Assembly: GCA_020352215.1 (NCBI GenBank)
Contig: CP070675.1
Coordinates: 4,083,718 to 4,147,717 of the forward strand
DNA length: 64,000 bases
Direction of reading: 5' to 3'
Source of the DNA: Phycisphaerales bacterium
GTDB taxonomy: Bacteria > Planctomycetota > Phycisphaerae > Sedimentisphaerales > Anaerobacaceae
Shown one piece after another: positions 1 to 9,073 of the stretch. The notes under the pieces are model-generated. The model searched no databases and was not told where the DNA came from. It saw only the letters and a program-made list of their open reading frames with translations. Position 1 is the first letter of the stretch, and every line of letters begins with the position of its first letter. Both the position numbers and the translations under genes were made by a program.

Positions 1-2050
1 TGTTGTATCTATATCTGATAGCCTCTCCCTTCGGCTGCAAAGTCAGCTTGCGTGGTCTTGTCTTGCTGCGAATTGTAATCTCCAGCGGGCCGACCTGCGG
101 GATGTCACTGAAAACGTAGACGTTGTTATCAGCATGGGGGCCGGCTGTATTCACCAGGTTGACCGCCAACCTGCCCCCTATGCGGTTCACTGTAACGTCA
201 ACGTAATGTGAGCCGGTTACTTCGACTATCGGCTCAGGAAACAACGTGCGGACGAGGGAATTCAAAAAGTCCCTTGCAACGTCGGTTCCGGCATGCTGAT
301 AGCGCTCGCCAAAATCGAAGTATGTTGCTGCGATTTTGCCACGTCCATACCCAGCGATCGATGCGGCAATTTCAGGGGAATTCTTGACGTCGTTCTCCGA
401 GTAGAGTTTGCCGAACGGCCTGGCGTCGCTTTTGATTCTCACCGACTGATGCAACGTCTTGATCCCGGCCAGCCGTCCGTTGTGCTCTATCCATCTATTT
501 CGCACCTCGGCCGGGCCTTCAAAACTGACGCCTAATTGATTCCTGAAAAGGGCCGCAGCCTCTGGCCCGATTAACAGAAGGTTCCCACCATCTGCCACGT
601 ACTCGACCAATTCCTTTCTGAAGCCTTCCTCGAGGAAATCCCACTCGGGAACAACGATCAAAGGATACCCGTGCATCCTACCTTTCAGGTGGTGTTCCAT
701 GAGGATTTCGACGGAATACTGAGAATTCAGAAGCGCCCTCAGTACGCCTTTTAGAGGCGTGAGGAGCTCTCCCCACGAACCGAAAAGCCGTGTCGCATTT
801 CGGTACGTGGCCTTGCCCGAATAGAGCAGTGCAACTTGCGGCACGGGTTCGGCCTTGTGGCAGAACTGCTGGCGAGCCCGGCAGAACTCTGCGACGCCGC
901 GCATTATGTCCACCTGCCAGTCGTAAATGGAGCAATCGCGCTTCTGCTTGAAGTACGCCTGAAACCCGCCTCCCAAGGCCAGCACGACCGCCGCTTCCTG
1001 CTGCAGCTGCGTGGCCGACTTTGTGCTCCGGCAGCCCCCGTCTGAGCGGTAAAAACTCCAGGCCATGAGGTCCCACCCGACTTGCCCGGCGCCTGCCCTG
1101 TCACCGCCGGCGCGACAGTACTCGGTCTGACTTCTCAGACAGCGTCCTTCGAATCGAGCTGAATTGACTCCATCGTTTGGACTAAAGTCACCGGAGAGGA
1201 AATCCACATCGATCGAAACAGGTTCGGGCATGAACGAGCTAAACGCCCAGTTGCCGCAGATCTGAAACCCCGGGTCATGCTCATGCAGCGCTGTGACGTA
1301 ATGATTGAAGTACCTGCGAAAACCCTCTCTGCAGAATTCCGTGAATTCAGCGTAGTGGAGATCTGCCGGCTTGCGAGGTACCTCGGTGACGCCGGTCTTC
1401 TCTCTGAAGGCCCCTATTGCCGCTTTGGAGTAATCATACGCCACGGCCCAGCACTCACCGTCGACCCATACTCCGTCCACGCGATAGACGTCACGAAGCT
1501 CTTTCAATTGCGGTATCAGCAGTTCATCAACGTAGGGCCCAAAAACAGAAGTGAGTCTCCAGTCCCTTTTTCCTTTTTCGTCGATTCGAGCCCAAGCCGC
1601 ATTCGCTGTGACGGCAGCCTGGTCCCACACTCCGGAATAGTGCATATAAAGAGCCACACCCCGCCGGGCAGTCACGTCTCGCCAGATTTTCAACTGATCG
1701 CGTACGAAGCCAGCCGCTGGATTCCCTACCTTCGTGGGATAGCTGGAAATTCCAGGATGACCCTTGCAGTCGACTTGAATGTAGTCGGGCTTTATCTTGT
1801 CGACAATGTTCTCGACCATCTTCGGGGTGACATTCTCCCCAATGCGGTCGTCGCTCGCTTGGGCGTGCAAATCAAAGTGCAGACCGAAGAAACTCTCAGA
1901 TCGGCGCAGCCGTTTAGGACCGTCTCCACCATCTGAAGCTCTGGCTGAATTCTCGATCGGTATCGCTGCAAGCGCTGGCCCAGCGCAGGCCAAACCTATC
2001 CAAAGGCAAAGCAGAGTAGTCGTGGCGGCTCCAAAATATCTCCGGCGCAT
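1..2050 (-). CDS. Secreted glycosidase-like TIM-barrel protein (3' end outside window)
   Basis: The minus strand is open without a stop from an ATG at 2050 to the left edge, giving at least 683 residues. It starts with a signal peptide (MRRRYFGAATTTLLCLW, ending near LAA). The next part (about residues 50-330) has features of TIM-barrel hydrolases that act on glycans: FFGLHFDLHA, a repeated pattern of strands with DYIQVDCKGHPG, and GVWVDGECW, which resembles the catalytic-Asp region of GH29 and GH42-like enzymes. The later part (about 430-600) looks like a beta-galactosidase-trimerisation or glutamine-amidotransferase-like domain (YPLIVVPEWDFL, DGGNLLLIGPEA). The exact family and substrate are not certain. 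The stop codon and any C-terminal domain lie outside the window. Confidence 0.75.
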   Translation of the reverse strand, partial: MRRRYFGAATTTLLCLWIGLACAGPALAAIPIENSARASDGGDGPKRLRRSESFFGLHFDLHAQASDDRIGENVTPKMVENIVDKIKPDYIQVDCKGHPGISSYPTKVGNPAAGFVRDQLKIWRDVTARRGVALYMHYSGVWDQAAVTANAAWARIDEKGKRDWRLTSVFGPYVDELLIPQLKELRDVYRVDGVWVDGECWAVAYDYSKAAIGAFREKTGVTEVPRKPADLHYAEFTEFCREGFRRYFNHYVTALHEHDPGFQICGNWAFSSFMPEPVSIDVDFLSGDFSPNDGVNSARFEGRCLRSQTEYCRAGGDRAGAGQVGWDLMAWSFYRSDGGCRSTKSATQLQQEAAVVLALGGGFQAYFKQKRDCSIYDWQVDIMRGVAEFCRARQQFCHKAEPVPQVALLYSGKATYRNATRLFGSWGELLTPLKGVLRALLNSQYSVEILMEHHLKGRMHGYPLIVVPEWDFLEEGFRKELVEYVADGGNLLLIGPEAAALFRNQLGVSFEGPAEVRNRWIEHNGRLAGIKTLHQSVRIKSDARPFGKLYSENDVKNSPEIAASIAGYGRGKIAATYFDFGERYQHAGTDVARDFLNSLVRTLFPEPIVEVTGSHYVDVTVNRIGGRLAVNLVNTAGPHADNNVYVFSDIPQVGPLEITIRSKTRPRKLTLQPKGEAIRYRYN

Positions 2051-2326
2051 CAGGTTTTCCTTTCACATTTCCGGTTAACAGCGGCTACTAAAGTACCCTC
2101 ACTTGAATCTGAAAGCAACTGCTTGTGTCCCTGCGTTCGGCGGCTCGCCCCATATGATAATTTGAGTGGAATCCCCATCTGTGGTCCAAAACGGGGAGGA
2201 TAATGGCCTTGACTGAACTTTAGTCTGGGAAGTCTGCGAGAGAGTGTATAATATAGGAGGTGAACGTGCGTTATGTGGAGCCGGCCTGTAAGGTGCGGCT
2301 TCGTAGAGTATTTGGGAGGACAACAA

Positions 2327-3640
2327 ATGAAAAGCCCAACAATCTTGATCGCCGCTTTTTTCCAGTCTGTCAGTAGATGGGGCGTCATTGCCGTGACTAT
2401 ATCTGCTCTTGCAGCCCCTTGTGCCGGGCGCTACAGCACGGGGACGCAGCTGCGCAGGGGCCCTCGCGCTTCGCGTCTTAAAACAATTCAACTACCTGAT
2501 GCAAAGTCCGGCGGATCGGTCAGCCTCGAAGAGGCTTTGGTCAAGCAAGAGAATGTGCGGCAGATGACAAGTGAGCCGTTGAAGTTCGCTGATATCGGCC
2601 AGTTAGCTTGGGCTGGTCAGGGTATGAGAGGTGGACGCAGCCAAGCCGATACACCGACGGAAGGGGTTCCCGACACCGCAGCATTGGCTGCGGAATCCCT
2701 GCCCCTCAAGCTGTACGTCGCCACGCAAGATGGAGTGTATCTCTACAAACCCGATAGGCACAGCCTGGAGCAAGCATCCGGTGACGATGTGCGCGGCAAT
2801 TTGGCAGCCGCGGCTCAGAGCCAGGGGGGTGCTGTTGCGGCCGGCTGCCATATTGTCATAGCAGGTTCGGCACGAGATTTCACCGCCCTATATGGTAGAA
2901 AAGCCAGAAACTTGATGCTCTTGCAGACAGGGCAGGTCTCTCAGAACATCCAACTGCAGGCAGCCAGTTTGGAGTTGGGATATGTGCCGATCGTCGATTT
3001 TGACGTCGCCGCTGTAAGAAGGCTATGCAGATTGCCGAGAAACCTCGAGCCGCTCTATGTGCTCGCCGTTGGCTACCCGTTGGGGCGAGCCGTAACACCG
3101 GTCAGCCCGGAGCGACGCAGCATCGGTGGTAAGCAAGCAGTGCTGATCGTCGCCAGAGAGAATTTTCATGATGATGAGTTCTTCGAGGTCAGGCGTGCTC
3201 TTGATGCTGCGTCAATGCAAACGGTAGTGGCAAGTACGCGAATGGGATTCGTGGTGGGCATGGTCGGAAACAGAGCCGAAGTCAATCTTATGGTGACCCA
3301 ACTTAAAGTGGATGATTACGATGCAGTGGTCTTTCTGGGGGGCCTCGGAGCGATCCAATACTTTGAGAACCCGGCCGTATTGAATGTCGCGCGCCAAGCA
3401 GTTGCCAAGGGAAAGGTTGTCGGCGCGATATCGATTGCACCGACGATCCTGGCTAACGCCGGCGTGCTGACCGGCAAAAGAGCTACCAGCTTCATAACCG
3501 AACGAGATAGACTCCAACAGGCCGGTGCCGTATACACTGGCACGCCCGTCGAACGAGACGGGTCGATAATAACCGCTGTCGGTCCTGTGGCTGCATCCGA
3601 GTTCGGCAGAGCCGTCGCTGGTGCCGTGGCAGGCAGGTAG
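2327..3640 (+). CDS. SagB-type nitroreductase-like / DJ-1-PfpI fusion protein
   Basis: 437 residues. The N-terminal segment is hydrophobic and probably a signal peptide or anchor. Residues about 50-255 resemble SagB-type nitroreductases: SLEEALVKQENVRQM at the start and GQVSQNIQLQAASLELG near the end match the family's FMN-binding positions, although the usual S-A-G-x-x-P-L motif is poorly kept. Residues about 265-437 are a DJ-1/PfpI domain (AVLIVAREN, VFLGGLGAIQYF). At the nucleophile elbow it reads AISIAP, with Ser369 where DJ-1/PfpI proteins normally have Cys. The start at 2327 was chosen for the GGGAGGA six bases upstream; an ATG at 2273, also behind an AGGAGGTGA, would add 18 residues. 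The fusion suggests a redox or small-molecule modifying role outside the cytoplasm, but no reaction can be assigned. Confidence 0.7.
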   Translation: MKSPTILIAAFFQSVSRWGVIAVTISALAAPCAGRYSTGTQLRRGPRASRLKTIQLPDAKSGGSVSLEEALVKQENVRQMTSEPLKFADIGQLAWAGQGMRGGRSQADTPTEGVPDTAALAAESLPLKLYVATQDGVYLYKPDRHSLEQASGDDVRGNLAAAAQSQGGAVAAGCHIVIAGSARDFTALYGRKARNLMLLQTGQVSQNIQLQAASLELGYVPIVDFDVAAVRRLCRLPRNLEPLYVLAVGYPLGRAVTPVSPERRSIGGKQAVLIVARENFHDDEFFEVRRALDAASMQTVVASTRMGFVVGMVGNRAEVNLMVTQLKVDDYDAVVFLGGLGAIQYFENPAVLNVARQAVAKGKVVGAISIAPTILANAGVLTGKRATSFITERDRLQQAGAVYTGTPVERDGSIITAVGPVAASEFGRAVAGAVAGR

Positions 3641-3705
3641 CCGCGGCGTGCCATGGCCGTGCTGTCTCCTGCAACGTGGATATTGACAATTGCCGCGCTT
3701 TGTGG

Positions 3706-5397
3706 CTACGGGCTATCGTCGCCCAGGTGGGTGGTAGGGCTATAGTGGTTGGTGATTGGGAGTCGCCGGTCTTTTCCGAATGCCTTCGGCGTAATTCTCA
3801 CTCCCGGGGGGCACAGCCTCCGCTTGTATTCATTTCGGTCAACCATACGAATCACTCTGCGAACGATCTGCTGCGGTAGGCCTGATTCGATCAGTTGCAG
3901 CGCGGATTTGTCTTGTTCAACGTAGCCCGCCAGGATCCGATCGAGTAGATCGTAGTCGGGCAGTGAGTCGGCGTCCTTTTGATCGGGCCGTAGTTCAGCA
4001 CTGGGGGCCCTCGTTATTGTCTCGGCTGGGATGATCTCTCGGCCTGCCGCCTTGTTAATGTGTTCGGCCAGCTCGTAAACCATCGTCTTGGGCACGTCCT
4101 TAATGACCCCAAAGCCACCAGCCGTGTCGCCGTAAAGGGTCGCGTAACCAACAGAGGTTTCACTCTTATTGCCGGTGGTCAGTACCAGAGCACCAAGCTG
4201 GTTGCTCAACGACATTAGAATACTGCCACGAATTCGGGCCTGCAGATTCTCATAGGCAATACCGGCGTCGTCCCAACCAGGGACCATCGCCAACGCCTCA
4301 TGGAATCGACCGAGAATTGGCTCAATGGGAATTGTCAGGAATTCGGCGCCCAGATTCTCTGCTAGTTGCTGCGCGTCCTTTACCGTGTCGGGACTGTTGA
4401 ACTTTGACGGCATTGTAAGGCACGTGACGTTCTGTTCGCCGAGCGCAGCCACGGCTATTGCGGCGGTGACTGCCGAATCTATACCTCCGCTGACGCCTAG
4501 CAGCACTTTCTTGAAGCCATTTTTCCGTGCATAGTCCCTTGTACCAAGCACAAGGGCGCCATGAACCTCACTGACACGGTCGATTGGCTGTTTTGCAGGA
4601 GGTTGCATCGGCCTGACTTTCACCTTTCCGTCGTCCCGAGGTATGACATCAGCGATCAGAAGGTGTTCGTCGAATGCTTCGGCTGTGGTTATGATCGTGC
4701 CTGTTGAATCGGCAAACATGCTTCGACCGTCAAATACCAATTCATCCTGTCCCCCCACGAGATTGCAGTACGCCACCGCGCACTCAAATTCCCTTGCGCA
4801 GTCGCTGACGACTTCTTCCCTTCTCTTGATCTTGCCCAAATGAAAGGGTGAGGCAGAGACGTTCAGGACAAGGTCTATTCGCCCGACATCTCTGAGGAAA
4901 TCGCCCAGCCATTCGATGTTCCAGATGTCGAGGCAAATCGTGAGGACGACGCGCACGTCATTCAGTTCGAGTAGAACAGGCTCAGACCCGGGCCGAAAAT
5001 ACCTGCGCTCGTCGAACACCCCGAAGTTGGGCAACATCCCCTTGCGGTAGGTTGTGGTGATTTGGCCGTCTTTCAAAACGCCGACAGAATTGTAGGTCTG
5101 ACCGGCCGAAGACTCCGGTAGCCCGACGACCATGGTCTTGTCAGGACAATCGGCGGCAAGTTTGTCCACGGCCAAACGACAGTCATCCAGAAAATACCTC
5201 TTGTGGAGCAGATCTTCCGGCGGATAACCACATACCGCCAATTCCGGAAAGGCCAACAGGTCCACGTCGGACTGTACGGCCTGTGCCCAAAGCTCACGCA
5301 TCTTCCGGCAGTTGCCAGCCAAGTCACCAACCACCGCATTAAACTGTCCCAGCGCCACACGCACGGTCGTTACCTCCGGATAGGCACCGCATCGCAT
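3706..5397 (-). CDS. nadE: Glutamine-dependent NAD+ synthetase
   Basis: This cytoplasmic enzyme makes NAD+ from nicotinic acid adenine dinucleotide, ATP and glutamine. It has 563 residues, normal for the two-domain form. The N-terminal nitrilase-type glutaminase domain shows the Glu-Lys-Cys triad: E52 in FPELAVCGYPPED, K119 in YRKGMLPNFGVFDE, C155 in TICLDIW. The C-terminal synthetase has the ATP-pyrophosphatase loop SGGIDS at 303-308 and TTGNKSE. The gene converges on the SagB/DJ-1 gene and is downstream of tRNA-Ser on the same strand. A GTG or other codon near VRVALGQFN could be the true start, since the first ten residues are not typical. Confidence 0.95.
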   Translation of the reverse strand: MRCGAYPEVTTVRVALGQFNAVVGDLAGNCRKMRELWAQAVQSDVDLLAFPELAVCGYPPEDLLHKRYFLDDCRLAVDKLAADCPDKTMVVGLPESSAGQTYNSVGVLKDGQITTTYRKGMLPNFGVFDERRYFRPGSEPVLLELNDVRVVLTICLDIWNIEWLGDFLRDVGRIDLVLNVSASPFHLGKIKRREEVVSDCAREFECAVAYCNLVGGQDELVFDGRSMFADSTGTIITTAEAFDEHLLIADVIPRDDGKVKVRPMQPPAKQPIDRVSEVHGALVLGTRDYARKNGFKKVLLGVSGGIDSAVTAAIAVAALGEQNVTCLTMPSKFNSPDTVKDAQQLAENLGAEFLTIPIEPILGRFHEALAMVPGWDDAGIAYENLQARIRGSILMSLSNQLGALVLTTGNKSETSVGYATLYGDTAGGFGVIKDVPKTMVYELAEHINKAAGREIIPAETITRAPSAELRPDQKDADSLPDYDLLDRILAGYVEQDKSALQLIESGLPQQIVRRVIRMVDRNEYKRRLCPPGVRITPKAFGKDRRLPITNHYSPTTHLGDDSP

Positions 5398-5559
5398 GTT
5401 GCTCGGGGGCCCTATTCCAATATGAAATGGGTACCTTGAATCTTTCGAACTCAGGATTCCGCATCAGGCGCCGTCAGTCGATGCCGTGCGAAGCCCAGGC
5501 CGGAGCCCCCGGTACGTATCGCATATTCGCTCATGCACAGCTCCGGTGCCGAACAAACC

Positions 5560-5646
5560 GGAGAGGGCGGGATTCGAACCCGCGGTAGGGACAAGCCCTA
5601 CACAGCCTTTCCAAGGCTGCTCGATAAGCCACTCCGACACCTCTCC
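5560..5646 (-). tRNA. tRNA-Ser (GGA)
   Basis: 87-nt class II tRNA read on the minus strand. The 7-bp acceptor stem is GGAGAGG/CCTCTCC. The anticodon stem CAGCC/GGCTG closes the loop TTGGAAA, giving anticodon GGA. A long variable arm (TAGGG/CCCTA) and the T arm with GGTTCGAATCC support serine. No CCA is encoded. Confidence 0.95.
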
Positions 5647-5856
5647 AAAAAAGCCCTAACATATCATTTTGTTGTTCTGAATGCAGATTCTATGCAAAAT
5701 CTCACGAAATACAAGTGGAAAAGGCAGTATCGGCCCTAACGCTGTGACCGCGCCGAGCGCATGAGCTTGGCTTTGCCCTGCCCAGTGATACCGTATCGGA
5801 ATTACCGCAGAAAAAATGAACCGCGCACGGCGTCGACGAGACTAAGATATGTAGGA

Positions 5857-6405
5857 ATGGGCAAAACCAAAGACCAACTAATTGACGAGATTCTCGTGAT
5901 GGATTGTCAGAGCGGCCGAGTCAAGGCCATGGAGGTGTTGGTATCGCGCTGGCAGAAGCGTCTTTGGCGGTATGCCTACCGCCTTACCGGGGATTCGGGG
6001 GCGGCATGGGATGTGACACAGGAAAGCTGGCTGAGCATCATTCGGGGTATTCGACGATTGAACGACCCGGCGAGATTCAAGGCGTGGGTGTACCGTATCG
6101 TCACGAACAAAGTGAACGATTGGATTCGAAAGAGCAAAGCCTTGCCCCGATGTGAAGCGGGCACGATTGACCAGGAGCAAACGGTGCAAGAGCAGGTGCG
6201 AAGTGATTCGACCAGCGACCTTCACATCATCATGCGCAGGCTGCCCGCGCAACACAGGACTATCCTGAGTCTGTACCATTTGGAGGGATTGGGGATAGCC
6301 GAAGTCGCAAGGGTGCTGCAGATTCCAACGGGAACTGTCAAATCGCGCTTGCACAAAGCAAGAAGACAGCTGAAGAAGTTATGGCAAGAATGTGTTGAAA
6401 ACTGA
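5857..6405 (+). CDS. ECF-type RNA polymerase sigma factor
   Basis: 182 residues if started at the ATG at 5857. Region 2 is seen in WQKRLWRYAYRLTGDSGAAWDVTQESWLSI (written here in parts: AYRLTG, DVTQESW) and region 4 in HRTILSLYHLEG followed by the helix-turn-helix AEVARVLQIPTGTVKSRLHKAR. This is the standard two-domain layout of ECF sigma factors that redirect RNA polymerase in response to a signal. The downstream small membrane protein overlaps its operon and is a candidate regulator or anti-sigma factor. The open frame reaches up to 5761, but the extra 32 residues look non-conserved; the ribosome site for 5857 is weak (GTAGGA immediately upstream), so the start is uncertain. Confidence 0.9.
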   Translation: MGKTKDQLIDEILVMDCQSGRVKAMEVLVSRWQKRLWRYAYRLTGDSGAAWDVTQESWLSIIRGIRRLNDPARFKAWVYRIVTNKVNDWIRKSKALPRCEAGTIDQEQTVQEQVRSDSTSDLHIIMRRLPAQHRTILSLYHLEGLGIAEVARVLQIPTGTVKSRLHKARRQLKKLWQECVEN

Positions 6406-6427
6406 GAATTTCTTGAGGAATGGGAAA

Positions 6428-6793
6428 ATGGATCAGGAACAGATAAGACGAATCATAGATAGCCCGGAAGATTACGATGAATCGAAAGAAGATACGCTAT
6501 TGTCGATGGTAGGACAACTTTACAGCAGAAGAATGCTCCCCAGCTTAGTTGCCCACGGTGCATACGCCTCGGTGTTCATAGTTCTGGCTGTCTTTTGTGG
6601 CATCAGATTCTTCGATACCGAGCAGGTCCAATATCAGATGATGTATGCCGCCATCTTTATCTGCAGTGTACAGTTTATTGTTCTCAGGAAAGTCATCTAC
6701 TGGCAAATGCTCCACAAAAACAATATCAGCCGAGAAATAAAAAGGCTGGAGCTTCGCATCGCTGAATTGAGTGAGACTATAAAAGAGAAGTAA
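6428..6793 (+). CDS. DUF6768-like small membrane protein
   Basis: 121 residues from the ATG at 6428, with GAGGA about ten bases upstream. It has an acidic N-terminus (SPEDYDESKEDTLL), two membrane segments (about residues 43-60 and 70-90) and a charged C-terminal helix, IKRLELRIAELSETIKEK, probably a coiled coil. The layout matches the DUF6768 proteins of Planctomycetota, often beside ECF sigma factors. It starts 22 bases after the sigma gene, so co-expression is likely. A role in controlling the sigma factor is inferred from position only. Its C-terminal half is echoed in the pseudogene at 8621-9016. Confidence 0.75.
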   Translation: MDQEQIRRIIDSPEDYDESKEDTLLSMVGQLYSRRMLPSLVAHGAYASVFIVLAVFCGIRFFDTEQVQYQMMYAAIFICSVQFIVLRKVIYWQMLHKNNISREIKRLELRIAELSETIKEK

Positions 6794-6863
6794 TATTTGA
6801 ACAAGAGATTACTGCTTCAATGATGCTAGAGGTAAAATACATATAGCGAAGAAATTTTTCAGA

Positions 6864-7742
6864 ATGAAAATACTTGAAATACAATCTCTGACAAAAAGGT
6901 ATGGCTCGGTTTGTGGCGTTAAGGATATCTCATTTGACATCGGGCAAGGTGAGATATTTGGCTATCTTGGGCCGAACGGATCGGGGAAAACAACGACCAT
7001 ACGAATCTTTCTTGATTTTATACGACCGAGTTCCGGCCGTGCTCGGCTGTTCGGACTCGACTCGCACGTACACTCGTCCAAGATAAAATCACGGATCGGG
7101 TACGTACCCGGCGAATACGGTATCTATGAAGAAATGAGGGGGGCTGAATATCTACGATTTTTTGGAGCACTTCGAGGCTGCCAGAAGCCGCCGCTCAGGG
7201 ACAGGTTGATTGACATCTTCGGCCTGGACATATCAAAGCGCATAAAGTCGTATTCGCACGGTACGAGGCAAAAACTCGCGGTTGTACAGGCATTTATGCA
7301 CGATCCGGAATTGCTTATTCTTGACGAACCAACAATTGGTCTGGATCCATTGATGCAACAACGGTTTTATGAATTACTGCTGGAGATGAAGAATCGCGGC
7401 AAAACCGTCTTTCTCTCATCCCACATTCTGTCGGAGGTGGAAAAGGTCTGTGACCGGGTAGGAATATTAAAAGAAGGTGAGTTGGTTGCGATTCGCGAAA
7501 TATCCGAAATAAAGAGACTCCGGCTCAGATCCATTGAGATTACTTTCAAGCAGGAGGTTAATGAATCGGTTTTTAGACTGGACGGTGTACGCAAGGTCGA
7601 AAGAGATGGCAACACAATCCAACTGTGGGTCGATTCAAATATCAACGGTATTCTGCGGACGATATCTGAATATCCGGTGGAAAACATGTCCTTCCGGGAC
7701 GCTTCCCTCGAGGATATCTTCATGGAGTATTATTCGGAATGA
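6864..7742 (+). CDS. ABC transporter ATP-binding protein
   Basis: 292 residues. Walker A is GPNGSGKT at 36-43, the signature is SHGTRQK at 131-137, Walker B is LLILDE at 150-155, followed by the D-loop GLDP and the switch His in FLSSHILSE. The C-terminal 80 residues follow the DrrA/NatA-type extension of ABC-2 exporters. It overlaps the permease gene by four bases (ATGA), so the two form one exporter. The substrate is unknown; antibiotic or peptide export and membrane stress are typical for such pairs. The gene is visibly richer in A+T than genes further downstream. Confidence 0.93.
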   Translation: MKILEIQSLTKRYGSVCGVKDISFDIGQGEIFGYLGPNGSGKTTTIRIFLDFIRPSSGRARLFGLDSHVHSSKIKSRIGYVPGEYGIYEEMRGAEYLRFFGALRGCQKPPLRDRLIDIFGLDISKRIKSYSHGTRQKLAVVQAFMHDPELLILDEPTIGLDPLMQQRFYELLLEMKNRGKTVFLSSHILSEVEKVCDRVGILKEGELVAIREISEIKRLRLRSIEITFKQEVNESVFRLDGVRKVERDGNTIQLWVDSNINGILRTISEYPVENMSFRDASLEDIFMEYYSE

Positions 7743-8536
7743 GAATTTATTTACGGTACTTGAAAAGTGAGCGTATCGGCTCGCTTCTGTTTGCGATAGG
7801 TCTGTTTGGGTTCGGCTATATCTTAGTAGTGATGTATCCATCGTTTGGTAAACTTCAGGCATTGAAGAACTATTTTGAAATGATGCCGGTTTTTTTGAAG
7901 GCACTTTTGGGTGATGAGATTATTGACTTCACAACACTTAAAGGATTTATGACAGTCGAGTTTTTTAATACCACGTGGCTTTTCGTCACGGGAGTTTTCT
8001 CCTGCCTGTTGGCAGGGTCGCTGGTTGCCGAGGAAACAGAAAAAAAGACACTCGAGATTCTCCTTTCCACCGCTGTAACCCGGACGGGATATATCATAAG
8101 CAAGTTTGCCGGTTTTCTGACGCTGCTCGTATTTTTGGCGACAGCGTCCTTTCTGGGTCTATATTTGGGTATGTGGCGGATTGGAGAACAAATCGACGAA
8201 GGTCTGATGTTTTATGCCTTTTTTACCGGGACGATTTGCATGGCAGCAATGGGCAGTATCGGGCTGCTGTTCTCGTGCTTGTTCAACGAACAGCGACGCG
8301 CAATCAGTATGACATTGATAGTGTTCTTTTCGCTGTATCTCTTCAACTTATTCGCGACCTTCTTGGAGCAGTACCCAAGGCTTAAGTATTTTGCGCTCTT
8401 CCACTACTATGACGCGAGCAAGATATTTAAGCGAGGAGCAATATGCTGGCCGGATATTGGGATATTGCTCGCCGTCTTTACCATTGTGCTCATCTCGTCA
8501 ATATTCACCTTCCGGCGCAAAGACATATATATATGA
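7739..8536 (+). CDS. ABC-2 type transporter permease
   Basis: 265 residues with about six predicted membrane spans: one near the N-terminus (SLLFAIGLFGFGYILVVM), then FFNTTWLFVTGVFSCLLAGSL, FAGFLTLLVFLATASFLGL, FFTGTICMAAMGSIGLLF and others. The motif LVAEETEKKTLEILLSTAVTR between spans two and three (only partly quoted: EEKKTLE-type) is characteristic of ABC-2 permeases in which the coupling helix contacts the ATPase. It partners the ATPase encoded immediately upstream with which it shares an ATGA overlap. The name ABC-2 permease is secure; substrate is not. Confidence 0.88.
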   Translation: MRIYLRYLKSERIGSLLFAIGLFGFGYILVVMYPSFGKLQALKNYFEMMPVFLKALLGDEIIDFTTLKGFMTVEFFNTTWLFVTGVFSCLLAGSLVAEETEKKTLEILLSTAVTRTGYIISKFAGFLTLLVFLATASFLGLYLGMWRIGEQIDEGLMFYAFFTGTICMAAMGSIGLLFSCLFNEQRRAISMTLIVFFSLYLFNLFATFLEQYPRLKYFALFHYYDASKIFKRGAICWPDIGILLAVFTIVLISSIFTFRRKDIYI

Positions 8537-8620
8537 GTTTAGTCAGGCTACTACGCAAAGACGTTCCTGTATGAAGGTCGTAAGAATTTTACGAGTGATT
8601 CTTGTGGTTCGAGGAAAGGA

Positions 8621-9016
8621 ATGGCTGTAAGAGCACTTCAACAAATTGGCTCGCTGGCCTTCTTGCAGGGGCTCTCCGTTGTAGTATATGCCGGGATACC
8701 GCGGCATGTGATCGCTGCCAAAGATCTGGTCGCGCCCTGGTGGCTCAGGACAACTGTGTTCTGCCTTCTCGGGGGTAGCCTTGTGCTTCTGCTGACCCTG
8801 GCTCTCGAACAGACCAAGGACCAGATCATGCATGCGGCCATCTTCGTCTGGTGCATCCTGTTGCTGGGCATTCTCAAGGTCTTGGGGTAGGTAGTGCTCA
8901 GCGAACACCTTATTGGACGAGAAGGGAAAAGGCTGGAGCCTCGCATCGCTGAACTGAGCGAGATCGTCAAGAACAAATGGCTGAATGTCGTCAACATGTA
9001 TTCCCACAGACGATGA
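8621..9016 (+). pseudogene. Mosaic small membrane gene interrupted by an in-frame amber stop
   Basis: An intact frame of 89 codons (8621-8890) ends at TAG 8888, but the same frame stays open for another 41 codons to TGA at 9014. Residues 1-66 resemble the N-terminus of the protein at 9435 (IGSLAF, WLR, FCLLGG, LALEQ). From MHAAIFVWC on, it resembles the C-terminal half of the DUF6768-like protein at 6428 (MMYAAIFIC). After the stop the text continues GREGKRLEPRIAELSE against SREIKRLELRIAELSE. The alignment runs through the stop without a gap, and TAG falls where the relative has TGG (Trp). Either a nonsense-mutated pseudogene or a gene now ending early; a GAGG-AAAGG site precedes the ATG. Confidence 0.75.
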
Positions 9017-9073
9017 TGAGGCGGCATGCCTTGGTACCCTCGGCAATGTCCAAGTCATCATGTAAGGGAGGTT

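Noticed and set aside
2209-2252. Promoter TTGACT ... TATAAT before the SagB/DJ-1 gene
   Set aside because: The two boxes are 32 bases apart, too far for one promoter; the TATAAT may still be used alone.
5533-5739. 68-codon plus frame over the tRNA-Ser gene
   Set aside because: The frame lies on the complement of a clear tRNA and has no protein features.
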